Shown: positions 46,601 to 57,264 of the stretch, one piece after another | Numbering within the stretch: position 1 is the first letter of the stretch | How the letters are laid out: the number at the start of each line of letters is the position of its first letter | Source: Rosa chinensis | Taxonomy: Eukaryota; Streptophyta; Magnoliopsida; Rosales; Rosaceae | Assembly: GCF_002994745.2 (NCBI RefSeq) | Contig: NC_037091.1 | Location: forward strand, 29,890,289 to 29,954,288 | DNA length: 64,000 nt | Reading direction: 5' to 3' | Notes under the pieces: generated by a model | What the model was told of the DNA's origin: nothing | Seen by the model: only the letters and a program-made list of their open reading frames with translations | The model's database searches: none | Position numbers and translations under genes: made by a program

Positions 46601-46763
46601 TCCACTAGAGGATGTGAGATGAAGGGTCATAAGGAGGGACATCAATTGCTTGAGGCCCAGTCAATGATGGATGCACTTGTAGAGTAGTGCCATCACTTTG
46701 AGCGTCCTCCGGATCCTCGAGGATGGTGACTGTCCCTTTCTTGAAGCAATTGAAGAAGGCCAT
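43662..46763 (-). pseudogene. Plant mobile domain (PMD) gene carried antisense in the Tat element
   Basis: Starts MAFFNCFKKGTVTILED at 46763. The PMD core (aminotransferase-like, MAIL-type) is recognisable from GEMSISLWDLDQLRGFPIAG and YLAAFLACWLCLFVLPRDD to FSRQFGYVQDIPGSL. Breaks: TAG at 46605-46607, frameshifts near 45705 and 45495, further disruption near 45180-45215. Introns persist: 44651-44553 (donor GAG|GTAAC, acceptor TTTTCAG, phase 0) and another ending at 44321 (ATGTACAG), whose donor is no longer recognisable. The last exon is a coiled coil (KSLENLKEEQRKLEQTV). PMD proteins act in the nucleus in silencing and meristem maintenance; their role in transposons is unknown. Confidence 0.85.
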
Positions 46764-46808
46764 GGCCACAAAAGGACGAGAAGCGCGATCGCAAGTGCCT
46801 GACGATGT

Positions 46809-47098
46809 ACGTGAAGCCTAACCGCTTTCAGTGGACCCTACCACGCACAAAAGTGGAGGAATCCAAGCGTTTAGGACGTCCGCGTTCTTCTCTTCGCGAA
46901 CCACCAAATACGTAAAGCCCAACCGCTTTTGGTGGACCCTACCACGAGCAAATGTGGAGGAATCCAAGCGTTTAGGACGTTCACGTTCTTCTCTTTGACG
47001 TCGACAAACACGCAAAGTCTAACTGTTTTGAATAGATTTTCCCACGATCAAAAAGTGGAAAAATCCAAGCATTTAGGTCGTCTGCGTTCTTCAATTGT
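46809..47098. repeat. Three tandem 100-bp repeats upstream of the PMD start codon
   Basis: Units begin at 46809, 46910 and 47010 with ACGTGAAGCCTAACCGCTTT and relatives; each contains TGGAGGAATCCAAGCGTTTAGG or a variant. They lie 46 bp and more beyond the ATG on the minus strand, in its predicted 5' UTR. Confidence 0.88.
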
Positions 47099-47108
47099 CA
47101 CCAAAACC

Positions 47109-47393
47109 CTGAAAAAGAAAGAAACAATATTTGTATACATATGAAATTGTGCGATATTAAAAAATAGAAGGTGACGTCATGAAAAAGAGAGAGAAAAAAA
47201 TATATATTTTTACAAGTGTGCAACATTTGAAGAAAAAAAAAAAAAAGCAATTACGTCATGGCATATAAAAAAAGGAATGATCAAAGATGAGTCATGAAAT
47301 TAATAGATCATGGTTGATCAGGTCTACAATGCATGCATATAATATTAGAAGGTGGATAAAGGCTAATTAAAAGAGGAAGATCAACAAACCTAC
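47109..47393 (-). other. Predicted 5'-UTR intron of the PMD gene
   Basis: Minus-strand donor GGCAGAG|GTAGGT (47394/47393) and acceptor TTTCTTTTTCAG|GGTTTTGG (47109/47108). A second donor-like copy (GGCAAAG|GTAGGTTG) near 48797 and an acceptor-like copy near 47500 suggest that exon/intron pieces of the leader were duplicated. Confidence 0.45.
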
Positions 47394-47449
47394 CTCTGCC
47401 ATTGCCAACAGCTCGCGTCCAATCAAGGTCCCAGAAGAAGCAAACACAC

Positions 47450-47629
47450 CAGAAACAGCAAAGCAGGAGGGAGGATTCTTCAATTATCACCAAAGCCCTT
47501 AAAAGAAAGCAAAAAATATATATTTAAAATAAAGTTTCAGAATGCTTGTCCAAAGTGAAGAAGAAAGAAAAAAAAAAAGAAAAAAAAGAGGCGCTGAAGT
47601 CAGCCGGGCAAAGAGCACATGGGGGCATT

Positions 47630-47661
<32 letters not shown>

Positions 47662-47720
47662 CAGAACTCCACATTTGAACAAGAATTGATTGAGGCAGAT
47701 TAAATGAAGATCAAGGCATC
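47450..47720. other. Tat internal non-coding DNA with (TA)n
   Basis: A-rich sequence with a TA microsatellite at about 47631-47656; no gene seen. Confidence 0.5.
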
Positions 47721-47723
47721 TAA

Positions 47724-48257
47724 GAGCATCAGCAATGGGGACCCAAATTTGGGTCCAAAATCAAAATTTGAGTCCAAAACCAAAGAAGTGAGGCTGCAAT
47801 GGGTCGGAATAATTTGGACCCATAATTATCGGAGACCCAATGTTGGAGCTAATCTGATCCAAGAAAGGAGCCAAAAAATTTTGGACTCAAATATGGTGGG
47901 ACCCACGTGGGTGCTGATGCATGTGTTGCAGCATGCAAGTGGGAGTGGCAAGTGGGAATGGATCAGAAAAGGAGTGGGTCCTGCAATTTAAAAAAACCAA
48001 CGGCTCTTTGGTTTTGAAATTAAAGGTCATGATTGAATTATTAATTCAATCTGACGGTCAGAAAATAATTGAATAAAAATTTGACCCAAATTTGAGTCTA
48101 AAAAAATTAGTCTAAAATATGGGTCCAAAAATAAGTCATGCACCACTGCAGCACCTAATAAAAATAAGTCCTGTTATACACTATTCAGATGGACCCAAAT
48201 CACTATTCCAGCTTATTTGGACCCAAATTTGAGTCTAAAAAATGAGTCTCGATGCTC
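47724..48257. mobile_element. Tourist-like (PIF/Harbinger) MITE, 534 bp, TSD TAA
   Basis: Ends GAGCATCAGCAATGGGGACC and, from the right, GAGCATCGAGACTC; flanked by TAA at 47721-47723 and 48258-48260. The TSD of TAA with GAGCATC-type ends fits PIF/Harbinger MITEs. The ACCCAAATTTGGGTCCAAAA motif recurs near both ends. The reading frame across its left part is incidental. Confidence 0.88.
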
Positions 48258-48260
48258 TAA

Positions 48261-49274
48261 ACAAACAGAAGGGGGGCAATGACAAGATTGGTGGCCTCAA
48301 AGTTGGAAGAGTAATCTAGATCCAAAAAATCTGCAATTTAATTGGAACGCAGCCAAAATCCGAATGAGTTGAATACTTGACAATTGGCATGATTATTTGA
48401 CAGTTAAAAAAAAAAAAATCATGCTTTGGGGTCTGCACAAGAGGGGCATGTGAAAGAAATTAAAAAAAAGAAAAGTGGGCCAAGCTTTGGACGTGATCGG
48501 AAGAGGAAGAAGTTGAAAGGCACATGTGAACAAGAATGATTAATCATCAATCATGCTTTTACTTGTTATTGGAAAAAATAATAAGTAAATAAATTCATGT
48601 TTGGCTGCATGTGCGCGTGTATATATATATATAAAGAATGAACCATGGCATTATGTCAGAAGCTGCACTCATATATATATATATATAGGATGAATCATGG
48701 CTGAAGTCATGGTATGCATGAAAGCGACAATAATCAAATAAATGTTACGTAAATGTTAACAAACAGAGGAAGACAGAGTTGCTGAGCAACCTACCTTTGC
48801 CTCTACCAACGGCTCCCCTGCTCACGTCAAATCAAGGTTTTTTTTTTACTGTAGCAGCACTTCTGTCAGAGGAAGTTCACTGATAGTTAAGAAATGCCAA
48901 GGTTGAGAAATCAAGAATTCGACCAGTTAAGATACTGTTCACTGTCACTGGACATGGGTTTTTCTTGACCGGTCAAGACTGTTCATCTTTCACTGTTCAT
49001 CAATTTTAACTATTCATTTTCAACTGTTTATTTAGTGTTTTAACTGCTCATTTTACTGTTCACTTATTATTATTTTTTTAAAATTTTAAATTAGAATATA
49101 TTTGATGTAAATAGATGATAATAATGGAGATTTATGTAATTTACTATTTTGAATATAGGGTGTGTACTTTAATAAGATGAATTTTCAAACACAACTTTTA
49201 TTTCATAAAATTTATGCTTACATAAATGAAAAATTATGAATAAGTACAATACAATTAACAACATGCATAATTAC
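48261..49274. other. Tat internal non-coding DNA
   Basis: TA microsatellites at about 48620-48634 and 48669-48685, a leader-like duplicate at 48785-48840, and repeated ACTGTTCA motifs at 48930-49060 (at least seven). No coding region recognised. Confidence 0.5.
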
Positions 49275-51146
49275 CTAATTATTCAAATCATAATCAAAAT
49301 CCTCATTCTTTCTAGGAATCCAATTTGCGTTTGAAGGGTGATTATTAGGGTTAGGGTTGGTGGAATCATCCGTTGAGAAAGGTGAAAATTGTGGTTGTGT
49401 AGGATATCCCTCGGGATAAGGTGGTTGCGGATAGTATCCACCGGGGTAAAGGGGTTGTGGGAATTCACCGGTGAAGGGAGATGATGGGAATCCACATGTT
49501 AAGGGAGGTTGTGGGAATGCACCGGGGCAATGTGGTTGTGGGTATGCACCGGGGTAAGGTGGTTGTGGGTATGCACCACCAAAATTGGGTTGCGGATAGT
49601 ATCCACCCATAGAATGTGGCTGCTGCTCGTCAAGATCTTCTTTCTCCGCTATCTTCTTTTGTTTTCTTGACCAATAACGCTTTTTATTTGGCGTCATTTT
49701 ACTTGTATCAATCTCCATAATACGCTCTTCCCTCTCTTTATTTCGCTATTCTCTCTCTTTAATTCAATCTTGCCTTTCTTGAAATAGGAGTTGCTCTTTT
49801 CGCATTTCGATTTGCAAGAGGATACATGCTCTTTTCTCTTCCTCTTGGAGACTTCGAGCGAATTCGTCATCGAGTTTTTTCTTGCCTGCGGTTGCCTCTA
49901 TTTGGTTGTTCGCTATACTCTCAAGAGTGCTTGACAAAGGACTTTGATCTTTCGCTGCCTTCTTTCCTTTCCGTATTACTTCTTTTGCAGCCTTCCTTCC
50001 TTGAGGCCTCACATTAGGATCTGCAGTTTCACCTGCAATTACCTCATCTACATCCATGTCCAAGTTGATGGGAGAATTTCCAGGAATTGGTTGTGTACGC
50101 ATATGTTGATTTCCTTCATTTGATGTTCCTCCGGATGTATGGCTACGGATGTCTTTAAATTGTGCAAAGCCCTCCACAACAGCGTAACTATCAAAACTCT
50201 GAAACATGTGTCTTTTGGCCTTCCCTTTTTTCTTCATCCCGTTATGCCACAATTTCTGTGCTTCATCTTGCTACGTAATTACAAAAATTAATAACAAATG
50301 CAATTAGTACAAATATAAACGCTATTATGAAGGGTCATCTATTATAAAGGTCATAATTTTAATAAGAAAGTATCTCACCGTTTGACAATAAAAATCAATA
50401 AGTACAAATATAAACATCGTTGTAATTACATCATTATTTATCAACTAATTATTTTAATTATAAATGAAAACAATTATTACAATTAAAACGATATTATAAT
50501 TACTACATTATTTAGCAAGACATATTTTACTATAATGTATCAACAAATTATATGATTTATAAAAAAAAAATAAAGGTCATAATTTTAATAAGAAAGTATC
50601 TCACCGTTTGATAATAAAAATCAATAAGTACAAATACAAACATTGTTGTAATTACATCATTATTTATCAACTAATTATCTTAATTGTAACGAAAAGCAAT
50701 TACTACAATTAAAACGATATTATAATTACTACATTATTTATGAAGACATATTTTACTATAATGTATCAACAAATTAAATGATTTATCAACAAATACATAC
50801 CTCATCAACCGCATTCGAACCGCTCTTGTACCAATTTTTCGCTTGTCTTAATGCACAATGCCACTCAAAGAGTTCAACCTTCAAAATTTTCCACCTTCCC
50901 TGCAAAGATTGGGTTGATTGGCTCTTGGGCCAATTTGAGTTAAAGTGTCACTTCACGCGCAACCATAAGTCGTTTTTTTTTCTGATTTGTGCCCACAGCC
51001 GGACATTGGCTTACAGCTTTCCAAGACTTGCACAATTGAACATCTTCCTCATCCGTCCATCTCCTTTTCTCTTCGGTATTATCATCTTCACTTTGATCTC
51101 CCACGTGTTCGGCCACTGGACGTGTGTTTCCCCTTTGTTCGGCCAT
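49275..51146 (-). pseudogene. SANT/Myb-like, NAM-associated protein gene, antisense in the Tat element
   Basis: Starts MAEQRGNTRPVAEH at 51146. Exon 1 carries the SANT-like KRRWTDEEDVQLCKSW and continues after a frameshift near 50955 and a TGA near 50942 to GRWKILKVELFEWHCALRQA. An intron at 50800-50271 (donor GAG|GTATGT, acceptor ACGTAG, phase 0) is intact. Exon 2 has EAQKLWHNGMKKKGKAKR, an Arg/Glu-rich helix, then TGA and TAG near 49755-49740, and a Pro/Gly/Tyr-rich tail of repeated YPGAYPQP units. Plant databases often label this family glutathione S-transferase T3-like, though it has no GST fold; relatives accompany PIF/Harbinger transposases. Inactive. Confidence 0.8.
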
Positions 51147-52483
51147 ATTGAATATAAACGAATTTAGATGATGAGAGCTATATGAAGAGGAGGAATGTGT
51201 AACTATGAAGTAAATTTTTTTGGGTGTGAGATGTAAAGAAAATTGTATGTATTTATAGATAAATTTTTAGAACTTTTTACATTTTTTTTCTTACCGTTTC
51301 TTACCGTTACAACCATATATATACATATTAATTCCTAAACCGTCAGATTCTGAACATTAATTGAAACCAACCGCCCAGATTAAAGGACCGTTGGTTTCAA
51401 ATTTTCTGAACAACCTAACGGCTACATGCCACCTGTCCCCTGTCTAAACCCACTCACTGTCGCTACGCGACAAAAAAACGGATGCAGACGCGGTCGGCCA
51501 CTTGGCGCTTCTCCATTCGTCCGTGTCCTCCACGTTGTGCCACTTCCGCGTCTCTCTTTGCGCGTCACCGCATGACATCACCCACGATCTCATGTGGGCC
51601 GAGCTGGCAGCCGGATGACCTTGGGAAAGAAAATAGTCATGGCTTTGGAGTTTTTCTTGGCTTTGGTCAAGCAAAGCCAAAGTTTGGCTAGGCAAATTTG
51701 GGCCGGTGGACTCTATATTTTCAGTTTGCCCAGTCAACACATCATCAAAATGATGTGGCAGCCGGTCAAAGAGAAACCGCAGCACTTGCTCTCAGAAAAT
51801 AGAAGGGAAAAAGTAAGCCAAGCTACATCTATCTAGATTCCTAACAAAGCATGAAGAAACAAGCAAAAATAAATCACCTTAATTGCTGGACAGCTTTTCT
51901 GCAACACAAGGACAAAAGTCAACCAAGCGGGGAAATGGGGAACCAGCAGCTGAGTCTAGAGTCACTGTTGTTGAAGAAGACAGGTTGGAAAAGTACGTGT
52001 GAGGAGGCCGTCCTTTTATATTAAAAGGCTAGGGTTTCACACTTCATTAATTTCCAAGTTGAGACTAGGAAAATATGGCAGAAATCCTAAATTTTCTGCT
52101 ATATATGGCAATAATATATTGATTGCAGAAATTTTAGGAATAAATATTTTATTTGGAAAAAATCTTGATTTATTCCGTAAATATTTAACAAAAAAAATAC
52201 TCTTATATTATGGGCTTTGTCACTTGCCCATTTGGGGTCCTTGCCATATTTTACAAAACTAAATCTTGATTGCAAGAGAATCTCTAAATTAAATCAAGAT
52301 TTTGGGAGACTCTCTACAATTTTAAATTAAAATGCCAAAAGAATCTCTACAACTTAGAAGTTCTAGAAGTTGGCTATAGCGAAGCAAAGTACTGCATCAA
52401 GTTATGAAAAAAAAAAAAATGAAGTCAAATTCAAACTTCAAGTCACACCTCAAACATGCGGCAACATGTTTACAGCGCACCTT
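51147..52483. other. Tat 3' non-coding region
   Basis: Upstream region of the antisense SANT gene followed by AT-rich DNA. Around 51640-51700 GGCTTTGG/CCAAAGCC motifs form a local inverted repeat, possibly the end of a small DNA transposon; no TSD found. Short frames only. Confidence 0.5.
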
Positions 52484-52497
52484 GAAGTGAGGGCATT
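52484..52497 (+). other. Polypurine tract of the Tat element
   Basis: GAAGTGAGGGCATT directly precedes the 3' LTR, the position and composition expected for plus-strand priming. Confidence 0.65.
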
Positions 52498-53397
52498 TGT
52501 AGATACAAAAAATTTAATGAAAATAAAATTCATTAAATAATTCGGTCAACACTTGAAATTATGACCGAACAAATTTAGTCGGCATATGGGTCCCACAAAA
52601 TGTGCACGTGGCTTATGAGTAAACAGAACCAAGCAGACTCAGGGAATGACATGTGGCGGCATACAAAAAGCCCGACGACAATAAAATAAATTTGTTCCAA
52701 CTTAATAAGCTGATGATATTAAGGCGGATCAATTAAATTAAATCAATTGATTCCAACTCAAATCAAGTATTAAATTTTGTCCGCTGATTAAATGTCAATT
52801 TATTTAAATTGATAATCAAGATGAAAATCAGCCATCAAATTAATTGGCTAATTCCTTAATAGTCGTGATTAAATCAGTTAATTAAACATGATTGATTTGA
52901 TTATAATATTAATGAAATACAATTAAATTCAGCCATCAAATTAATTGGATAATTCCTTAATAATCGTGATTAAATCAGTTAATTAGGGCTGATTGATTTG
53001 ATTATGTTATTAAGGAAAATACAATTAATTACGAGTCATCAAGGCATTCCAAGCCGACACTATAAATACCCCCTCTCAACTCGAGAGAAGGACTTCAGCC
53101 AAAAATAGAGAAGAAGACACTCTCAAAATTTCTGAAGACTCCCAAGCTCGTGTGAAGAACCATCAAGCTGCCAAATAGCCGGTTCCTCACCAACCTCAAT
53201 TCAAAACGTTCGTCACATGCCAACTCTCGTGACCATCTTCCAACTCAAGATCAAGCGTCAAGCCCTTGAGTGAAATTCATCGTCGGAGATCGAATCAGAG
53301 GATTACCAAATATTGTAACCCGCACTTGAATTAATAAAATTATTATTTTTTGTACACGTGTCTGCATCTTGTTTGTTTTCTGATTTCTGTGTTTACA
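52498..53397 (+). repeat. 3' LTR of the Tat element
   Basis: 900 bp, TGTAGATACA to GTGTTTACA. Lacks about 12 bp before the TATA box (53061-53070) compared with the 5' LTR and keeps the 101-bp internal duplication. Confidence 0.93.
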
Positions 53398-53402
53398 TTT
53401 CT

Positions 53403-55463
53403 ATCCCACGTCTCATATACACTAGTGTAATTTTCATAGAGCTCTGTATTCTCAGGAATAGGTTATGACGTTGAGGCGTCCTCCAACAATAACCATAACC
53501 TGGAAGATTCTCATGAGATGGATTTTGAGTTTCGATGATCCAAGGATTAGGTTGTGCCCAAGCATCCCCACGGGCCTCCCATGCATCCTAGCTGGGGCCA
53601 TGACCTGTAACGCCAGAGTGCCACTCGCATTGGCTTTGGCGCCATGCCTACCTCCGTGTAGGGTGGCGCTACGTACTTTTGTAGGGACGTCCTTCTTTGC
53701 AGGCATGTTTGCAACATATTTGTGTGATCTCGTCACTTTAGTAGGGATCGAGATGAGACATAGTGGGGACAGGCCACGACAATTCCTGTCATTCCTGCTG
53801 AACATCCATGTTCTTATCTCCCCCTAACAACGGGAAGACTGTCTCATCAAAGTAACAACGCTCAAATCTAGCGGTAAGGAGATCGCTTTGCAAGGGCATT
53901 AAGTGCCGGACGATTTTTGGAGTCTCAAATCCAACGTAGTTGCCCATTAGTCTGTACGGACCCATCATAGAGCGCTGTGGCGGCGCAATTGGTACATAAA
54001 TGGCACACTCAAATATGCATAAGTACGATATTTGTACCCAGTCACTAGCTGTAATGCAGAGGTAGATTGAGTGGCGGTAGGTCGCAGACGAATTAGCATA
54101 GCTACATGCGATATTGCACCACCCTAACAGATATAAGGAGATTGGTGAGCATTACCAATGTCCGGATTACCTTCGTAGACATTTCTGTGAGACCATTTGG
54201 GTGTGTTCATGGGAATGTGCTGTCCAACATCAGTCCCAATGCAATAACCATCGAAAGTCTTCGATGTAAACTCGCTAGCATCGTCAAGTCCAATTGACGG
54301 AATAGGATGATCCGGGGAGTGAACCCGTTGTCATAGGATATTTACTAGGAGTGTAGCATAAGCAGCATTACAAGTGGACAATGGCAAAACACGTGACCAG
54401 TGCGTTTGCGTATCAACTAATATCATGAGATATTTAAACGTCCGCAAGTTGGTTGAATCAGTCCATAGAATCCTAATGGATTCTATGTAAGAACATAATG
54501 AGTATTTTCATATCCTTTGCATAGGACTGTCTCGGTCCTCATTTCCCTAAGGAACGGGTTTTGTAAAACGAGCGAGAGGCTTTAGAAGCAACCAATGAGA
54601 ATTTTGGTTGGGCTTGAGCATCTGAAATGCTATTTGAAGCAAGTTGGTGATTGCAGCATCACCTAGGGAGCCATCACCATGATGGACGCCATCCATGGCG
54701 TCATGGATAGGGACTGTGCCAGCCCTAGGCTGGTGGTGGATGGAGGTGGTGTCCTAGGCAGCTGTGTCGGTCACACTTAGTCCAAAAATCAACTTTTGAT
54801 TCATGCTTCGTTTCGCTCGAAAGAAATGATGTCCATGTGAAGTCTTTAGTAGACGGATCATCATATCATGACTAGGATGATCTATCATGTCATGACAAAG
54901 TCAATATGTGTCTAAATCCAAGAGATCTTCTCTCATAACTTTATTTGATTAATAGCTCGAATAGTGACATAGAATCCACTAGAGAGACACATAAACTTCT
55001 CTAAGATGCGCCTTTGTTCGCAATCATTAGAGGTATTGCAAAGGAACTCATTTTCGTTCTCTACATGCGTTTTCGCATGGAATCCGTTGCCTATTCATAG
55101 GTGCGATTGGCCCTAGGAGTGTAGAGAGTTTCTATGATAGTAATTAAGGTATCATTTGGCAAGTGGAACTTGGGCTATTCCATGTCCTTGAATTAAAACT
55201 GATGGCCCAGCCATCGTAGTCACAAAAGTCATATGCTCATAATGAAAAGAACTCAAAATTTTATTCATAAGCCAACAGAGTTACATCATTGTCTCTTTGA
55301 CCAAAGAAAATCTAATCCAAAATGATAGCTAATGCAAAAACAATGGTAGTCGTCTAATTTCTTTCGGTAATTCCAAAATAAATGTGACCAGGTGAATAGA
55401 TAGATGTCGGTGGAGCAAGGCTCGCTTAAGTACCACTAATCTCATAACCTTCTTAGATATCAC
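53403..55463 (-). pseudogene. Copia integrase and GAG-pre-integrase region (copy 2)
   Basis: Collinear with 15560-17850 of copy 1, including the integrase core near 54200-54320 and the GAG-pre-integrase region near 54830-54960. It has no long frame; many frameshifts. The final five bases ATCAC are the target duplicated by the solo LTR insertion. Confidence 0.8.
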
Positions 55464-57259
55464 TGATAAGAGCACAAAGTGTGACATTTTTAATATGTAT
55501 TTTCCCTCATTTGGCTAAGTTATTCTCTTAAAATTAATAATGATAACATAGTTTCTGTTTTTAGGCACTTCAAGGACGGAAATGGAGAAAACAGGCGAAA
55601 AAGAGAAGAAATGAGCATAAATTAAGGACAAGTCATTTTAGAAACTTTCCTCTTTCATTTTAGGAAATATTTCCTATTTTGTTTTAGGGAACTTTCTTCA
55701 TTTGAACTTTCCTATTGCTGATTTTCTTGTTTTAAAGAGAGAATTTATGAGTCCATCAAATTAAGAACTCTTGAGTGATGAATTCAAGGAAAACTTAAAA
55801 CAAAAATCATGAAGAATTCAAGGAGATAAATGGGAGTGTTTATAATTAATATTTATTCTTGATTATCTTATTTAGTATTGATTATAACACTAATTAAACT
55901 CTAATTTTTTCTTGATTGTAGGAGTTCATTATGTGCACAATTGGAAGAAGATATTAGTGCAATTTAAAGGAGAGGAATAAGGGATGTATCTGGTCACTAT
56001 TGAAGGAATATACAATGAGTCATTAAGGGAAAAGAGATCAGAAAAATCAAGACTTTGTTATGAGAAAATCAAGCAAATTTGGAGGAGAAATCACCTCAAG
56101 ATGATTGGCCATGATTGCATCACAAGAGATGAGAATTCCACTATAAATAGCAGTCATTCTCTACTCCAAAATGATCACTTCTTCATACAAAATTTAGTTC
56201 ATTAGCTTAGCTCTCTTCTCTCCAAAACCCTCTCCAAATATTCAGAAAAAGCCCCTTGTTGTGAAGAGCTTTAGGAATTCTCTAAGGCTGTTCGTGTTCT
56301 TGAAGGCCAAGCCTTGTGTTCTCTTGACGGTCTCCAAGCTTCCTTGAAGATCAAAAGTGTAATCCATGGCCCTTATTTCTGTTTTCGTACTCTTTAGTAT
56401 TGAATTTCAGATTTCGTCTATGAACTTTATCATTGGAATTGGATTTTTGTTGAGAGTGAGTTTATGTTAGTAATTTTCAGATTTGTTTCTTTATGTTCTT
56501 GATTTGTTTATGATATCTTTACAATCTGATTTTGTGCCATCTTTTATATCTTTAAGCATATGATTTTAGTTAAATAATGACGTTAATCTGTAGGTTAATA
56601 AAGCCAAATTTGTGTTCTAATTCACCTAATCGTTTTGGGACATAAATTGAAGTGGTAAAGGCTATGTACAATGGTCGAGATTATATGCTACATGTTTGTG
56701 CGTTTGTAACTTCTTATGGATGCATACATGTTTGGATTCAGAATTCTAACTGCTCTTAATGATTCATATTTAATGTTGATGGATGTTCTTCAGTATTAAC
56801 ATGATGTTTTGTATGAAATATTTTAAGTTATGGACTTTTCCTAACTTAGGAGATTAAAGAAGAATTAAAGTGGTACTCGATCTCTTCAGACTTGTACTTC
56901 TAATTCATTTCTGATATTTAGTGTTGGCACGATTTTAGGTTGTTTAGATTGAAATAATTCATTGCATGTTGATATGGTTTGGAAATTCTGATTTGAGTGT
57001 GAAGAAGTTGATCACATGTATATATGTATCTTTTTGTTTTATTTCGTAGGAATTTAGAAACCAAAAGTTGAATCCCCCCTTTTTATTGTTGTTTCTTGTG
57101 TAAATTTGTAGATAAATACTTGTTTTATTAATTACTAATTTAAATTGACCTTTTTGTTTAGGTGTACCCTACAATCCCCGGACTGAATGATCCCTGCTTA
57201 TCCTATACTAACAACTACATTTTGCAGGGTTAAATTGTGAGGCTATGTTAGCAGCATCA
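55464..57259 (+). mobile_element. Solo LTR (family C), 1796 bp, TSD ATCAC, nested in Copia copy 2
   Basis: Starts TGATAAGAGCAC and ends GTTAGCAGCATCA, flanked by ATCAC at 55459-55463 and 57260-57264. Copia copy 1 shows the uninterrupted site near 17866. Unrelated to families A and B. Its 73-codon frame (55984-56205) spans the TATA region and is not called. The GGGTTAAATTGTG end is of the type seen in Athila-like elements, but no internal genes remain to prove it. Confidence 0.93.
56142..56149 (+). promoter_or_regulatory. TATA box of LTR family C
   Basis: TATAAATA, followed about 30 bp later by TTCTCTACTCC, a plausible start region; gives the LTR orientation. Confidence 0.6.
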
Positions 57260-57264
57260 ATCAC

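Larger units (their letters stand above)
34894..53397 (+). mobile_element. Tat-lineage Ty3/gypsy retrotransposon with antisense genes, 18.5 kb, TSD TTTCT
   Basis: LTRs of about 0.9 kb at both ends, TSD TTTCT at 34889-34893 and 53398-53402 within Copia copy 2; the empty site is visible in copy 1 near 15553 (GAGTTTCTATCCCAC). Order: LTR, primer site, gag, protease, RT, RNase H, second RNase H, integrase, then about 9 kb holding two minus-strand genes and a MITE, polypurine tract, LTR. The dual RNase H and antisense extra genes are known features of the Tat lineage. LTRs differ by about 4% in the first 230 bp by eye. All genes are interrupted. Confidence 0.95.

Noticed and set aside
47704..47991. 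95-codon frame
   Set aside because: It covers the left end of a Tourist-like MITE and depends on its repeated ACCCAAATTTGGG motifs.
51600..51780. Right end of a DNA transposon carrying the SANT gene
   Set aside because: GGCTTTGG/CCAAAGCC motifs are suggestive but I could not find a matching left end or a TSD.
34894..53397. Caulimovirus-like integrated virus
   Set aside because: RT and RNase H are present, but LTRs, primer site, integrase and a 5-bp TSD identify a Ty3/gypsy element; no movement protein is seen.
55984..56205. 73-codon frame in LTR C
   Set aside because: It spans the TATA box and has a charged, low-information sequence; no support as a gene.
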